A DNA stretch of 64,000 nt from Gordonia namibiensis NBRC 108229. GTDB lineage: Bacteria > Actinomycetota > Actinomycetes > Mycobacteriales > Mycobacteriaceae. Positions 18,490 to 27,895 of the stretch are shown piece after piece (positions within the stretch are counted from its first letter, which is position 1; each line of letters begins with the position of its first letter). The notes beneath the pieces were generated by a model. It saw only the letters and a program-made list of their open reading frames with translations, was not told the DNA's origin and did not search any database. The position numbers and the translations under genes are program-made. Location: contig NZ_BAHE01000061.1 of NCBI RefSeq assembly GCF_000298235.1, positions 41,985 to 105,984 on the forward strand, written 5' to 3'.

Positions 18490-18531
18490 ACCGCCCGGCC
18501 CCGTCGCGGTGTGGCGACGGGGCCGGGCGGT
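18490..18531 (-). terminator. Strong stem-loop after the 18538 gene
   Basis: ACCGCCCGGCCCCGTCGC (18490-18507) pairs perfectly with its complement at 18514-18531 around a 6-nt loop. It begins 7 nt beyond the stop of the membrane protein gene and separates it from the permease gene. No T-run follows, as is common in high-GC actinobacteria. Confidence 0.8.
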
Positions 18532-18537
18532 TACGCC

Positions 18538-19263
18538 TCAGGCGGAGTGGTGGTCGGCAGGCGGCCAGGTGTGGTGGCGGATCATCAGCACGCCGATCGC
18601 GATGACCGCGATGCCGCGCGGGGCCTCGTAGAGGAGACCCGAGAATCCGGCGACGGCCGGGATCGGCAGCATGAACCCGACCATGCCGACCACGGTCAGC
18701 ACCCCGATCCACAGCGGGACGGCCCGGTTGCGGATGAGGCTGACGCCGAGCAGTCCCATCCCGGCCAGCATCACCAGTCCGCCGATGGTGTTGAGCAGTT
18801 CGAATGCGGTGGAGTCGAGCATCATGTCGTTGTCGGCGATGAGCCAGGCCTTCGACGGGTCGGTCGCGTACGGCTGGGCCACGAACACCTCGACCGTGAG
18901 ATGTCCGGTCGCGGTGGTGAGGTTGCCGAGCGCGTATGCCAGGAGGCCCACGAAGCCGGCGATGCCGATCCGCGGCGCCAGCCAGGCGTACATGCCGGGC
19001 AGGCCGAGCAGCAGCAGAGTGGTGCCGACGGCGATGAGGATCTGCGCCCACGGCGAGCCCGCGCCCTGCAGCGCTTCCGCCGAGTGCGCCTTGCCGTCGA
19101 CGATGGGATGCATTGTGCCGCCGGCGATGCAGGAGGCGCCGGCCGAGACCAGCGAGGCGCCGCTGAGCTTGCGGACCGTGCTCCACCTCGGTGACCGGAA
19201 CGGTCCCGGCCCGGTGGGATCGGCTGTGGTCGAGAGGGCCTGAGTGTGCGTGTCGGTTGTCAT
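18538..19263 (-). CDS. Conserved membrane protein, function unknown
   Basis: A 241-residue protein with about six hydrophobic helices (for example WAQILIAVGTTLLLLGLPGM, IGIAGFVGLLAYALGNLTTA, ELLNTIGGLVMLAGMGLLGV). I do not recognise a specific function. The ATG at 19263 begins MTTDTHTQALST; further upstream frame is not supported. It is divergent from the AAA-regulator gene; the two starts are 100 bases apart. Confidence 0.75.
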   Translation of the reverse strand: MTTDTHTQALSTTADPTGPGPFRSPRWSTVRKLSGASLVSAGASCIAGGTMHPIVDGKAHSAEALQGAGSPWAQILIAVGTTLLLLGLPGMYAWLAPRIGIAGFVGLLAYALGNLTTATGHLTVEVFVAQPYATDPSKAWLIADNDMMLDSTAFELLNTIGGLVMLAGMGLLGVSLIRNRAVPLWIGVLTVVGMVGFMLPIPAVAGFSGLLYEAPRGIAVIAIGVLMIRHHTWPPADHHSA

Positions 19264-19350
19264 GTCACACAGGCTGACCGGGCCCGCTGGTGTTAGCCTT
19301 GTGCGCGGCTGGTGGGCGCTTCGCCGCCAGTGTCCGACCAGGTCAGGCCG

Positions 19351-19356
19351 TATTCT
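19351..19356 (+). promoter_or_regulatory. Putative -10 box (TATTCT) for leaderless AAA regulator
   Basis: TATTCT, then 7 nt (CGGCAGG), then GTG at 19364. The arrangement matches the box before the kinase gene at 10191. Confidence 0.5.
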
Positions 19357-19363
19357 CGGCAGG

Positions 19364-22300
19364 GTGCGGCAGGCCTCGACCGACCGGATGGCGAACGTGG
19401 CAACCTCGGCTCCGATGCCGGCGATCAGGGTCCTGGGACCGCTGTCGGTGACTGCCGCCGACGGTTCGCCGATCCGGATGACCGCCCGCAAACACGCCGA
19501 CCTGCTGGCGATCCTCACCGCGGAACGGACCGCCTGCTCGCCGGAGCGCGTCGCGGAACTGCTGTGGCGAGGTGATCCGCCGCCCTCCGCCACGAGCACT
19601 CTCCACGGGTACGTGTCGCGACTCCGACGGTCACTCGGTCCGGCCGAGTCGGTCCGCATCGACACCGTTCCGACCGGTTACGTACTCCACTGCGACGGTC
19701 CAGCCACCGACCTCGACCTCCTCGACAAGCTGGGCACCGAAGGTCTCGACCTGGTCCGGACCGACCCGCGCGCGGGTGCCGAGGTGCTGTGCCGGGCCCT
19801 CGATCTCTGGCGGGGTGACCCGCTCGCGGAGATCGCCGACATCGCCGAGCTGGCACCGGAACTCGGCCGGCTCGACGAGATGCGCTCGGAGCTGACCGAG
19901 ACGGCCGCCGACGCCCTCCGGTCGGTGGGCGAACACCGGCGCGCCGCCGCGCTCCTCACGCCGCTCTGCCGCCGCCACCCGTACCGCGAGGGTGCGGTCC
20001 GTTCGCTGGTCCGCGCTCTGCACGACGACGGACGCACCGCCGATGCGCTCGACGCGATCCGCCGTCTGCGCCAAGCGCTCCGCGACGACCTCGGCCTCGA
20101 CCCCGGACCCGAGACCCTCGCCCTCGAATCCGAACTGCGCGAACCGGTTCCGGTGACCGCCACGGTCCGCATCCCGCCGCCACCCGAGGCGCGTGAACTC
20201 GTCGGACGAACGGTGGAAGTCGGAGTCCTGGAACAGGTCTGGCGAGCCGGCGAGAACAATCCGGCCGGAGCGTTGCTGATCGGACCGTCCGGTATCGGCA
20301 AGACGGCGCTGGTCGAACAACTCCTCACCCGACATGACGCCCACGCCCGCCGATTCATCGGGCGCGCAGGGGATTCCGGATCTGCATTCGGCGGGATCGC
20401 GGAGTTGTTCGGCGACGGTCACGCCGGTGGCGAGATCCCGACCGCGGCCGACATTGCGGCGAATGTCTGGACCGACATCAACGAGCGCGGCCGATCGGTC
20501 CTCGTCCTCGACGATCTGCAATGGCTCGACACCGACTCGGCGCGCGTGCTGGCCCGGGTGATCGCCGGCCTGGGACGGATCCCGGTCACCGTGCTGGCGA
20601 CCTGCCGCGACGCGACCGCCGAACCGGTGACGATCATCGGATCGGCCCTCGAACGCCATGCTCCAGTCACACGGCTCCGCGTCGCCGAACTCTCATCCGA
20701 CGAGATCCGCGCGCTGATCGACGCGCGACTGGCCGATCTCGGTCCGAGCAGTCAGGTCGACCGCGACGATCTGGCGGCACAGGCCCTCGGCAGTCCGATG
20801 GTCGCCCGCCAGTTGTGCGACGCGGCGGCGATCGGAGCGATTCCCGACACAGACCACCCCGCGCAGACCATGATCGCCGCACGGTTCGACGAACTCTCCA
20901 AGGAGGCTTCGCGTTTGATGGTCGCCATCGCGGTCTCCGGAGGAGAGCTGACCGACGGCGTGGTCGCCGAACTGGCGGAACCCGTCGGCACCCGGTTGAT
21001 CGGTGAGCTCCGACGGGCCGGTCTGGTCGACAACGCCGGAGACGGCGGGATCGTCGTGGCTCACGATGCTGTTCGCGAAGGCATCGTCGCACGAACCAGC
21101 CGGACGCAGCGGGTCGAGGCCCACGCCCGTTTGGCATCGGCCATCGAATCCGCCCGGCCCCACGACCTTGAGGCCATCGCAGTGCACCGCGTCGAATCCG
21201 CGATCGACGAATCCTCGGTGGCACTGGCGATCCGGGCATGTGTGCTGGCCGCGCACCGATCCGTGGACGCCTCCGCCGACCATCGGGCCCTCGAACTCGC
21301 ACGCCGGGGTCTCACGCTCCCGCAACCCGATGCCGACCTGGCCGTCGACCTGCATCGGATCGCCGGCACCGCGGCGATCCGGACCGGTCAGTTCGATTCC
21401 GCACGTGCCTCATTCGAGTCCGCCGCCGCGATCAGCAGAGAGCTCGGCGACTGGCCGGCACTCGCCGAGACCGCTCTGTTGGCCTCGCCGCGCGGTGTGG
21501 CCGGTTACTGGTCGGGTTTCGGAATCGTCCAGTCCGACGACTCGGCCCTTGCTCGAGAAGCATTGGCGCACGCGGAGTCTCTCGCTCCCGAGGTCACCGC
21601 CCGACTCCACGCCACCGAGGCGGCCCGCCTGAGCGTGCTCGGCATGTCCGGCGCCGAGGACCATCTCGGAGCGGCTCGCGTGGTCTATGCCGGTGCGGCG
21701 GGCGACTACGAGGTCGCGCTCGCCGAGTTCCTGGTGAACTGGGAGCCGACCCGGCTCGCAGATCGCCGCAAGATCGCCCGCGAGCTGTACGAGATGTCCG
21801 CCGGCAACCACGACCTGCGAGCGACCGCCGTGCACCTGCAGCGGGTGTGCGCACTCGAGGCCGGCGACGTCCGCATGGCCCGACGGTTGTCGGCGGAGTT
21901 CGCGCGACTCGTCGGCCGGGGCAGCGGAACCGATCTGGACACGATGCAGCTCTGGTGGCAGGTGATGCTCGCGCTGCTGCGCGGCGACTACGAGGTCAGT
22001 ACATCGTTGGCCGAGAAGTTCGCGGCGACCGTCGGCGGCCTGTCCGAACGTGCGCGGCTCCTGGGCGAGGCGTCGATGGCGACCAGCGCTTCGATCCAGG
22101 CCTGGCATCGCGGCGAGCTCGCCTCGATGCTCCCCGCCTTCGACACCCTGGCCGAGGAGGTCGACGACGACTTCGCCCTGGTGATCGCCCTCGGCTCCGC
22201 CGAAGCCGGGAACCACGACCGTGCCCTGCGGCTGGCCACCGAACTCACCGCCGACGCGCACCGATGGACCGGGTCACGCGTCGTCGCGCGGGTGCCGCTG

Positions 22301-22615
22301 CTCATCGAGGCGCTGTACTCGATCTCACTCGATGCCGGCCGTGTCGAGGGTGCCCGTGAGATCTGCCGCCGCATCGTCCACCTGGTCGGCGACTGGTCGT
22401 CGGGCCTCATCGTCCAGTGGCCCGGGTTGGTATGCCTCGGACCTGCGGTGATGTTCCGCGGCACCGCCCGCATCATCCTCGGTGAAGACGGCACCGAAGA
22501 CCTACGCGAGGCCATTCGCCTCGCCCGGGACACCGGTGCACGTCCCTACGAACTCCGCGCGCGGCGTCGGCTCGGAGCCGTCACCGCCGGCACGGTGCCG
22601 AGTGCGGACGTCTGA
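19364..22615 (+). CDS. AfsR/SARP-like AAA+ transcriptional regulator
   Basis: A 1083-residue regulator. The N-terminus holds an OmpR-type winged helix (about 15-105, IRVLGPLSVTAADGSPIRMT, LHGYVSRLRRSLGP) and a bacterial transcriptional activator (BTAD) helical domain (about 110-255). An AAA/NB-ARC-like ATPase follows with Walker A GPSGIGKTALV near residue 306 and Walker B SVLVLDDLQWLD near 380. The C-terminal half is helical and TPR-like. No C-terminal LuxR helix-turn-helix is present. It probably activates unknown target genes in response to a ligand sensed by the repeats. Confidence 0.85.
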   Translation: MRQASTDRMANVATSAPMPAIRVLGPLSVTAADGSPIRMTARKHADLLAILTAERTACSPERVAELLWRGDPPPSATSTLHGYVSRLRRSLGPAESVRIDTVPTGYVLHCDGPATDLDLLDKLGTEGLDLVRTDPRAGAEVLCRALDLWRGDPLAEIADIAELAPELGRLDEMRSELTETAADALRSVGEHRRAAALLTPLCRRHPYREGAVRSLVRALHDDGRTADALDAIRRLRQALRDDLGLDPGPETLALESELREPVPVTATVRIPPPPEARELVGRTVEVGVLEQVWRAGENNPAGALLIGPSGIGKTALVEQLLTRHDAHARRFIGRAGDSGSAFGGIAELFGDGHAGGEIPTAADIAANVWTDINERGRSVLVLDDLQWLDTDSARVLARVIAGLGRIPVTVLATCRDATAEPVTIIGSALERHAPVTRLRVAELSSDEIRALIDARLADLGPSSQVDRDDLAAQALGSPMVARQLCDAAAIGAIPDTDHPAQTMIAARFDELSKEASRLMVAIAVSGGELTDGVVAELAEPVGTRLIGELRRAGLVDNAGDGGIVVAHDAVREGIVARTSRTQRVEAHARLASAIESARPHDLEAIAVHRVESAIDESSVALAIRACVLAAHRSVDASADHRALELARRGLTLPQPDADLAVDLHRIAGTAAIRTGQFDSARASFESAAAISRELGDWPALAETALLASPRGVAGYWSGFGIVQSDDSALAREALAHAESLAPEVTARLHATEAARLSVLGMSGAEDHLGAARVVYAGAAGDYEVALAEFLVNWEPTRLADRRKIARELYEMSAGNHDLRATAVHLQRVCALEAGDVRMARRLSAEFARLVGRGSGTDLDTMQLWWQVMLALLRGDYEVSTSLAEKFAATVGGLSERARLLGEASMATSASIQAWHRGELASMLPAFDTLAEEVDDDFALVIALGSAEAGNHDRALRLATELTADAHRWTGSRVVARVPLLIEALYSISLDAGRVEGAREICRRIVHLVGDWSSGLIVQWPGLVCLGPAVMFRGTARIILGEDGTEDLREAIRLARDTGARPYELRARRRLGAVTAGTVPSADV

Positions 22616-22712
22616 GAGGGGGCGGGACCAAAACACGACGCCGCGTTGTTGTGCACGGTGACGCCGGAAAGGCTCCGACAGACCGACGAGCCGCCGGTGG
22701 ACAGGAGGAATC

Positions 22713-23018
22713 GTGACCAACGAATACGACAGCGGCACCGGATGGCCGAGCTTCACCCGGCCCATCGACGACGCCGCGGTGACCACGAAGACCGATCGCA
22801 CCCTGTGGATGCGTCGCACCGAGGTGCGTTCGTCGGGCGCCGACAGCCACCTCGGCCACGTCTTCGACGACGGGCCGCGAGACGCCGGCAGACAGCGCTA
22901 CTGCATGAACTCGGCCGCGCTGCGCTTCATCCCGGTTCGCGACCTCGAGGCCGAGGGATACGGCGAGTACATCGACCTGTTCCACACCACAACCCACACC
23001 GAAGAGGAGACCGCATGA
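22713..23018 (+). CDS. msrB: Methionine-(R)-sulfoxide reductase MsrB, N-terminally short
   Basis: This enzyme should reduce the R epimer of methionine sulfoxide in proteins. The 101-residue product starts at YDSGTGWPSFTRPI and has ADSHLGHVFDDGP and the catalytic Cys64 in RYCMNSAALRF. The zinc cysteines are absent, as in the MsrAB-type form. About 45-50 residues that normally precede the GWPSF motif are missing, yet the GTG start has an excellent GGAGG 4 nt upstream. Either a shortened functional form or a decayed gene. Its TGA overlaps the msrA ATG. Confidence 0.8.
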   Translation: MTNEYDSGTGWPSFTRPIDDAAVTTKTDRTLWMRRTEVRSSGADSHLGHVFDDGPRDAGRQRYCMNSAALRFIPVRDLEAEGYGEYIDLFHTTTHTEEETA

Positions 23019-23563
23019 CCACCGACACCGGTCAGATCACCGTCCGCCCCGGCACCGAGACCGCAGTCCTCGCCGGCGGATGTTTCTGGGGCATGGAAGA
23101 CCTGATCCGCAAGCAGCCGGGAGTCCTCGACACCCGCGTCGGCTACACCGGCGGACAGAACGACCACGCCACCTACCGCAACCACCCCGGACACGCCGAG
23201 GCGGTCGAGATCGTCTTCGACCCGACCGAGACGACCTACCGGGCCATCCTGGCGTTCTTCTTCCAGATCCATGATCCGACCACCCGCGACCGTCAGGGCA
23301 ACGACGTCGGAACGAGCTACCGGTCCGCGATCTTCCCGCTGACTCCGGAGCAGGAGGAGGTGGCCCGGGACACGATCGCCGACGTGAACGCCTCGGGTCT
23401 GTGGCCGGGGCCGGCGGTCACGACGATCGAACCGGCGGGTCCGTTCTGGGAGGCCGAACCCGAGCACCAGGACTATCTGCTCAACTACCCGAACGGCTAC
23501 ACCTGCCACTTCCCGCGTGCCGGCTGGGTGCTGCCGAAGCGGGGTGCGTCGACCACGCCGTGA
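23015..23563 (+). CDS. msrA: Methionine-(S)-sulfoxide reductase MsrA
   Basis: Reduces the S epimer of methionine sulfoxide, repairing oxidised proteins. The 182-residue protein has the catalytic motif GCFWGMED (22-29, Cys23), RVGYTGG, NHPGHAEAVEIVFDP and the C-terminal Cys in YPNGYTCHFPRAGW. Length is normal. It overlaps msrB by 4 nt (ATGA), so the two repair enzymes are made together. Confidence 0.95.
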   Translation: MTTDTGQITVRPGTETAVLAGGCFWGMEDLIRKQPGVLDTRVGYTGGQNDHATYRNHPGHAEAVEIVFDPTETTYRAILAFFFQIHDPTTRDRQGNDVGTSYRSAIFPLTPEQEEVARDTIADVNASGLWPGPAVTTIEPAGPFWEAEPEHQDYLLNYPNGYTCHFPRAGWVLPKRGASTTP

Positions 23564-23666
23564 TGCACCGGGGCCGGTCGGAGCCCGCAGACCGGCAGAG
23601 GTAATTTGAATCGACAGGTGACGCTCAAGGATCGGTCGTCGAGTCGATGTCGCGAAAGGGTTCCTC

Positions 23667-24380
23667 TTGGCTGGTCATCAAGGCGCCGATCTGTTGGGCA
23701 GGCTAGCTCAGGTGGCGCGTGCCCTGCATTCGAAGAGTCTGCTCGGAGTAGATGCGGTGTGTGCGGAGATCGCGGGCGCGGCAACCGAAGTCATCGACGG
23801 CGTCGAGTGCGCCGGGATCACTCTCGGCAGCGGGAGCCGGTTCCGGCCGGTTGCGCCCACCGACGACGCGGCCGACCGGTTCGGCCGCCTCCAGCGGGAC
23901 GTCGGGGAGGGCCCGTCCTTCGACGCGACGCGTCATCGATGCACGGTCCGGACCCCCGATATCCGTGCCGACTCCCGTTGGCCCGCGCTGGCGGCCGCCG
24001 TCGTCGTTTCCTCACCCCTCCGGTCGGTGGTGTCCTACGAATTGTTCACCGACCGTGATCGACTGGGTGCGCTGAACGTGTACTCGACGCGAGCCGGCGG
24101 CATGAGCGAGGAGGCCATCAGCAGAGGCCACGCGTTGGCCGCACATGCGGCGCTGATGCTCGATGCCGCGCGGCGCCAAGAGCAGTTCCAGCTCGCACTG
24201 TCCTCGCGCGATGTGATCGGGCAGGCGAAGGGGATGATCATGGAACGCTTCGGTGTCGACGCCGACCATGCGTTCGACCTACTGAGGAAGCTGTCCCAGA
24301 GTTCGCAGACCAGTGTCGCGGAGGTGGCACGACAGCTGACCTCCCAGCCGGGAACCCTGTCGTCCGACGACACGCCGTAG
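23667..24380 (+). CDS. GAF-ANTAR response protein
   Basis: A 237-residue protein with a GAF sensor domain (about 10-165; GVECAGITLG, DVGEGPSFDATR, SVVSYELFTDRDRLGALNVY) and a C-terminal ANTAR RNA-binding domain (about 170-225; SSRDVIGQAKGMIMERFGVD, AFDLLRKLSQ). ANTAR domains usually prevent transcription termination by binding paired hairpins in leaders. The start is TTG behind GAAAGGG. Convergent to two further GAF/ANTAR genes. Confidence 0.88.
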   Translation: MAGHQGADLLGRLAQVARALHSKSLLGVDAVCAEIAGAATEVIDGVECAGITLGSGSRFRPVAPTDDAADRFGRLQRDVGEGPSFDATRHRCTVRTPDIRADSRWPALAAAVVVSSPLRSVVSYELFTDRDRLGALNVYSTRAGGMSEEAISRGHALAAHAALMLDAARRQEQFQLALSSRDVIGQAKGMIMERFGVDADHAFDLLRKLSQSSQTSVAEVARQLTSQPGTLSSDDTP

Positions 24381-24385
24381 TCCGG

Positions 24386-25171
24386 TCAGGACTCGTCGGC
24401 GGGCAGCGTCCCGAACTCTGGGAAGCCCAGCAGCCCGGTCGATTCCGGGTCACGCGGATGTTCCCGCTGGGCCGCGACGATGCTGCGTGCATGGGTGGTC
24501 GGGGTGACGGCGTGTGCGCGCGCCAGTCGTGTGAGCAGGACCCGGGCCTCTATGAGGTCGACGCCCCGGATCTCGGCGATGATCCCCACGGCGGTGGCCG
24601 TCACGGTGACCCCCTCCAGAACCGAGTCGATGGACTCCTCGAGCCGGACCTGTCGGGCGTCGGCCCCACCGGCGGCCGACAGGGCGAGTGAGGTCAGGTC
24701 GGCGAACACCTGCCCGGCCTGATTCGGCTGGTCGTACGACCACGGGTCCACGGTGTGGACCACGATCGCACCGATGGGCACATGCATCGCGACCACGGGG
24801 AAAGCACGGACACCGCGGAAGCCCGCTTCGAGTGCGTGCCGGCGGTACTGCGGCCACCGGGTGTCGGTCGCGTCGGTCAGATCGGAGATCAACGCGATTG
24901 CTCCGCTGCGAGCACTCTCGAGCGCCGGACCCGAGGTGTACAGCAGCGGGTACGACGCGTGGTCCACCGCGGACGACTCGGCGACGATGTGCAGCGACGG
25001 AGAGTCGGGTTCCCGGCGCGGGTCGAGAAGGACCACGGCCGCGGAATGCGCCTCGAAACACAGACGGGTCCGCTCCGCGACATTCTGCAGAACGGTCGGG
25101 ACGTCGAACTCGTGAACCATGGTCCCGGTGACGGACGCGACGGCGGTGCTCACCCGCCAGGCTTCGGTCAT
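24386..25171 (-). CDS. GAF protein with degenerate ANTAR-like C-terminus
   Basis: A 261-residue protein with a GAF domain (about 20-165; AHSAAVVLLD, SARSGAIALISDLTD, VVAMHVPIGAIVVHTVD) and a C-terminal three-helix segment (about 180-240; EESIDSVLEGVTVTATAVGI, LIEARVLLTRLARA) that resembles ANTAR but lacks the usual AKGMLM core. It overlaps the preceding gene by 4 nt (ATGA), so both are co-translated and may form a sensor pair. Confidence 0.78.
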   Translation of the reverse strand: MTEAWRVSTAVASVTGTMVHEFDVPTVLQNVAERTRLCFEAHSAAVVLLDPRREPDSPSLHIVAESSAVDHASYPLLYTSGPALESARSGAIALISDLTDATDTRWPQYRRHALEAGFRGVRAFPVVAMHVPIGAIVVHTVDPWSYDQPNQAGQVFADLTSLALSAAGGADARQVRLEESIDSVLEGVTVTATAVGIIAEIRGVDLIEARVLLTRLARAHAVTPTTHARSIVAAQREHPRDPESTGLLGFPEFGTLPADES

Positions 25172-25986
25172 CGTGGGCCCCCGTCGTTCTCGTGATCGTG
25201 CGCTCCCTGGTCCGGATCGTCGAGATCGGCGCCCGTCAGCCTCCGCGCGATGATGTCGTCCGCGACCCGCCCGATCGGGCGCCCCGATCGGAAGGCGTAC
25301 GCGCGCATACGGTCCAGTGCCTCGTCCGGTAGCACCACGAGTTGCACGGCCAGCATCCCAGAGGCCGTGTAGATCCGCGAGCGCGAGAACTCACCGGACT
25401 GGTCCGCGGCCGACATCTCCTCGGCCATCGCGTCCGCGGGCGAGCTGGAGTCGGACTCGTCCAGGTACCGGGACCAGTTGTCGACGATCGTGCGGGCTGC
25501 GGCGTCGGCACACGCGGTTGCCCGGGCGAACTCGGCCGCGCTCAGCGGACCGGCAGTGGTGCGATACAGCTCCAGGACGCCGAGCGGGCGACCGTCGTCC
25601 TCGATGGGGAAGGCGAACACGGCGGCGACACCCGCCTCCGCCACCTCGGCAATGAAGGCCGGCCAGTGCACACGTGCATCGGCCTCCGCCACGTCATCGA
25701 CGAGTTGCGGGGTCGACAGCAGGTAGGCGTCGAGGCATGGGCCCTCGCCCAGGGTGAACTGCAGGTCGTCGATCCGGTGGGCCACCGGGTCGGTCGCATA
25801 GACCAACTCACGCACTCCGAGTTCCTTCGTGAACATCGCCGCGGCCGCGCCGTCGGCCCCACACCACCGGACAGCGGTCTCACACACCTCCGCGACCCCG
25901 GCGAAGACCGGGGACCCTTCGCGAGTGCCGGCGGGAGGACGGGTTCCGTCCTCATCGCGATCACCACTCACCACGACCGGCTCCAT
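25168..25986 (-). CDS. GAF-ANTAR response protein
   Basis: A 272-residue protein with a GAF domain (about 25-170; CGADGAAAAMFTKELG, FTLGEGPCLDAYL, VFAFPIEDDGRPLGVLELYR) and an ANTAR-like C-terminus (about 205-255; ASGMLAVQLVVLPDEALDRM, GRVADDIIARRL). First of a two-gene unit with the following GAF gene. Signal and RNA targets are unknown. Confidence 0.82.
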   Translation of the reverse strand: MEPVVVSGDRDEDGTRPPAGTREGSPVFAGVAEVCETAVRWCGADGAAAAMFTKELGVRELVYATDPVAHRIDDLQFTLGEGPCLDAYLLSTPQLVDDVAEADARVHWPAFIAEVAEAGVAAVFAFPIEDDGRPLGVLELYRTTAGPLSAAEFARATACADAAARTIVDNWSRYLDESDSSSPADAMAEEMSAADQSGEFSRSRIYTASGMLAVQLVVLPDEALDRMRAYAFRSGRPIGRVADDIIARRLTGADLDDPDQGAHDHENDGGPR

Positions 25987-26248
25987 CCTGGGACGAGGGG
26001 ACAGCCCTGGTGAGTACCGCTCGCGTCGGGGTGCGACGGCACCTGATGGACAGCGGTACTCCGGTCTCGTGAGCTGAACCCGGATACCAGCTGTTCGGCT
26101 CCCGCAAGGAGACCAGAACAGCCGTCTGCCACGCTACAACAACTCGGCCCTCGCATACGGGCGGTCCCGTCGTCGCGAGGCGCACGATCGGTGACGAGTC
26201 GAGGTGCCACAATCGGCCCAACCACCGGGCCGACCCGAAGGAGCCGAC

Positions 26249-27199
26249 ATGACCGATGCAGACGCGGCGAAGGTGCTCGTGATCGGCGCCGTGAACGTCG
26301 ACCTGGTCGTCACCGCCGACCGACTTCCCGGGCCCGGGGAGACCGTCGTCGGGCCGGGCGTGAACAGTCACGGAGGCGGTAAGGGTGCCAATGCTGCCGT
26401 GGCGGCGGCCCGCGCCGGAGCCGCCGTTCGGTACTGCGGCGCGGTCGGCGACGACGAGATGGGTGCGAGTGCGCTCGGCGAGCTGGCGGACGAGGGCATC
26501 GACGTGACCGAGGTTGCCCGGATCGGCAACGTCTCCACCGGCGCAGCGCTCATCGTGGTCGACCCGTCCGGCGAGAACCAGATCGCGGTGGGGTCCGGGG
26601 CGAACGGCCGGGTTGAGCCGGAGCACGTGCGTGAAGCCGTGACCCGCGCGGCGGACTGGGGTGCCGGGTGCGTGCTGATCAGTACCGAGATAACTCCCGA
26701 CGCCGCGGTAGCAGCGGTGAGAGCTGCTGCTGAGCACGGCATCCCATGTGTCGTGAATCCGGCGCCGGTCCTCGACGAGCTCTTCGGGGTGCTCTCGGTC
26801 CCGGACATCCTCACGCCGAACTCCTCGGAACTGCGCGATCTGTACGCGCGGACCCTGCCCGACGCCCCGCGCGGCCCGGCCGAGGCCGAGATGGCAACGG
26901 CGCTGGCCCGGCATCTCGACGTCACCGTCGTGGTCACGCTGGGCGCAGATGGCGTGTTGGTCGTCGACCCTACCGGCGTGACGTCGGTACCGGCGGGTGA
27001 GGTCGAGTCGGTGGTCGACACGACCGGCGCCGGCGACACTTTCAACGGCGTGGTGGCCGCGTCGCTGGCAGGCGGGCTCGACCTTGTCACGGCCACGCGG
27101 CGCGGTGCGGCTGCGGCGTCGCTGTCGGTGGCCCACGTCGGGGCGCGAACCGGGATGCCGACCGCCGAGGCCATCGAGCACGCGGCGTCGGGAACCTAG
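26249..27199 (+). CDS. Ribokinase (PfkB family)
   Basis: Phosphorylates ribose (or a related sugar) at O5 with ATP. The 316-residue protein has GAVNVDLVVTADRLPGPGET at the start, GGGKGANAAVAAARAG (about 47-62), NPAPV, and the catalytic signature DTTGAGDTFNGVVAA (about 258-272). The ATG at 26249 has GAAGGAG upstream. No ribose transporter is nearby. Its stop overlaps the stop of the convergent flavin reductase gene. Confidence 0.9.
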   Translation: MTDADAAKVLVIGAVNVDLVVTADRLPGPGETVVGPGVNSHGGGKGANAAVAAARAGAAVRYCGAVGDDEMGASALGELADEGIDVTEVARIGNVSTGAALIVVDPSGENQIAVGSGANGRVEPEHVREAVTRAADWGAGCVLISTEITPDAAVAAVRAAAEHGIPCVVNPAPVLDELFGVLSVPDILTPNSSELRDLYARTLPDAPRGPAEAEMATALARHLDVTVVVTLGADGVLVVDPTGVTSVPAGEVESVVDTTGAGDTFNGVVAASLAGGLDLVTATRRGAAAASLSVAHVGARTGMPTAEAIEHAASGT

Positions 27200-27828
27200 C
27201 GCGACAGGGGTTTCGGCCGCTCCATGTACCGGTGATGTTCGTTGCTGGGCAAGAAGTAGTCACCCCGACCCCCGGCACGCAGCAGCGGTTGGGCACGTGC
27301 GGTGTCGTAGACGAGGTCGTCACCGAGCAGCTCTGTCGAGATGTGCACCTTCACGACCTCGCCGAGTACCATCCAGGTGTCCACGGACTCCCCTGCGGCC
27401 GAACGCAATTGGAAGGCGTCGGTGACCAGGCACTCAAAGGTGACCGGACTCTCGGCGACCCGGGCCGGGCGCACGAGCTCGGAGTCGCGGGCGGTCAGAC
27501 CGGCGTGCTCGAATTCATCGGTGTCGGCGGGGAGTGCCGCAGAGGTGGCGTTCATCTTCTCGCCGACCGAATCGGTCGCGAGGTTCCAGACGAACTCGCC
27601 GGTCGACTTCGCGTTGGCGACAGTGTCTTTCCAGCCGACGCTCGCGAAACCGATGATCGGCGGGGAGTAGTTGAACAGGTTGAAGAAGCTGTAGGGAGCG
27701 AGATTTCGCGCCCCTGCATCGGACACCGTGGAGATCCAGCCGATCGGACGCGGGGCGATGATCGCGTTGAGGGGGTCGTGAGCGAGACGATGCCCCTCTG
27801 CGGGGGCGTACGAGTGGTACTGGATCAT
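27196..27828 (-). CDS. Flavin reductase-like domain protein
   Basis: A 210-residue FMN-binding split-barrel protein. It has the family's DPLNAIIAPRPIGWISTVSD, NLAPYSFFNLFNYSPPIIGF and ANAKSTGEFVWNLAT. Relatives reduce flavins or serve as partner reductases of monooxygenases. The start is the ATG at 27828, probably leaderless behind a TACGGT box. It is divergent from the tyrosine phosphatase gene (67 bases apart). Confidence 0.87.
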   Translation of the reverse strand: MIQYHSYAPAEGHRLAHDPLNAIIAPRPIGWISTVSDAGARNLAPYSFFNLFNYSPPIIGFASVGWKDTVANAKSTGEFVWNLATDSVGEKMNATSAALPADTDEFEHAGLTARDSELVRPARVAESPVTFECLVTDAFQLRSAAGESVDTWMVLGEVVKVHISTELLGDDLVYDTARAQPLLRAGGRGDYFLPSNEHHRYMERPKPLSR

Positions 27829-27834
27829 CGCTTC

Positions 27835-27840
27835 ACCGTA
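27835..27840 (-). promoter_or_regulatory. Putative -10 box for leaderless flavin reductase gene
   Basis: TACGGT on the minus strand, followed by 6 nt and the ATG at 27828. Confidence 0.45.
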
Positions 27841-27895
27841 CGTGACCGGGGTACGGTGAATCGGACATGGACCGGGCAAGACGACGGAGGCCGGA

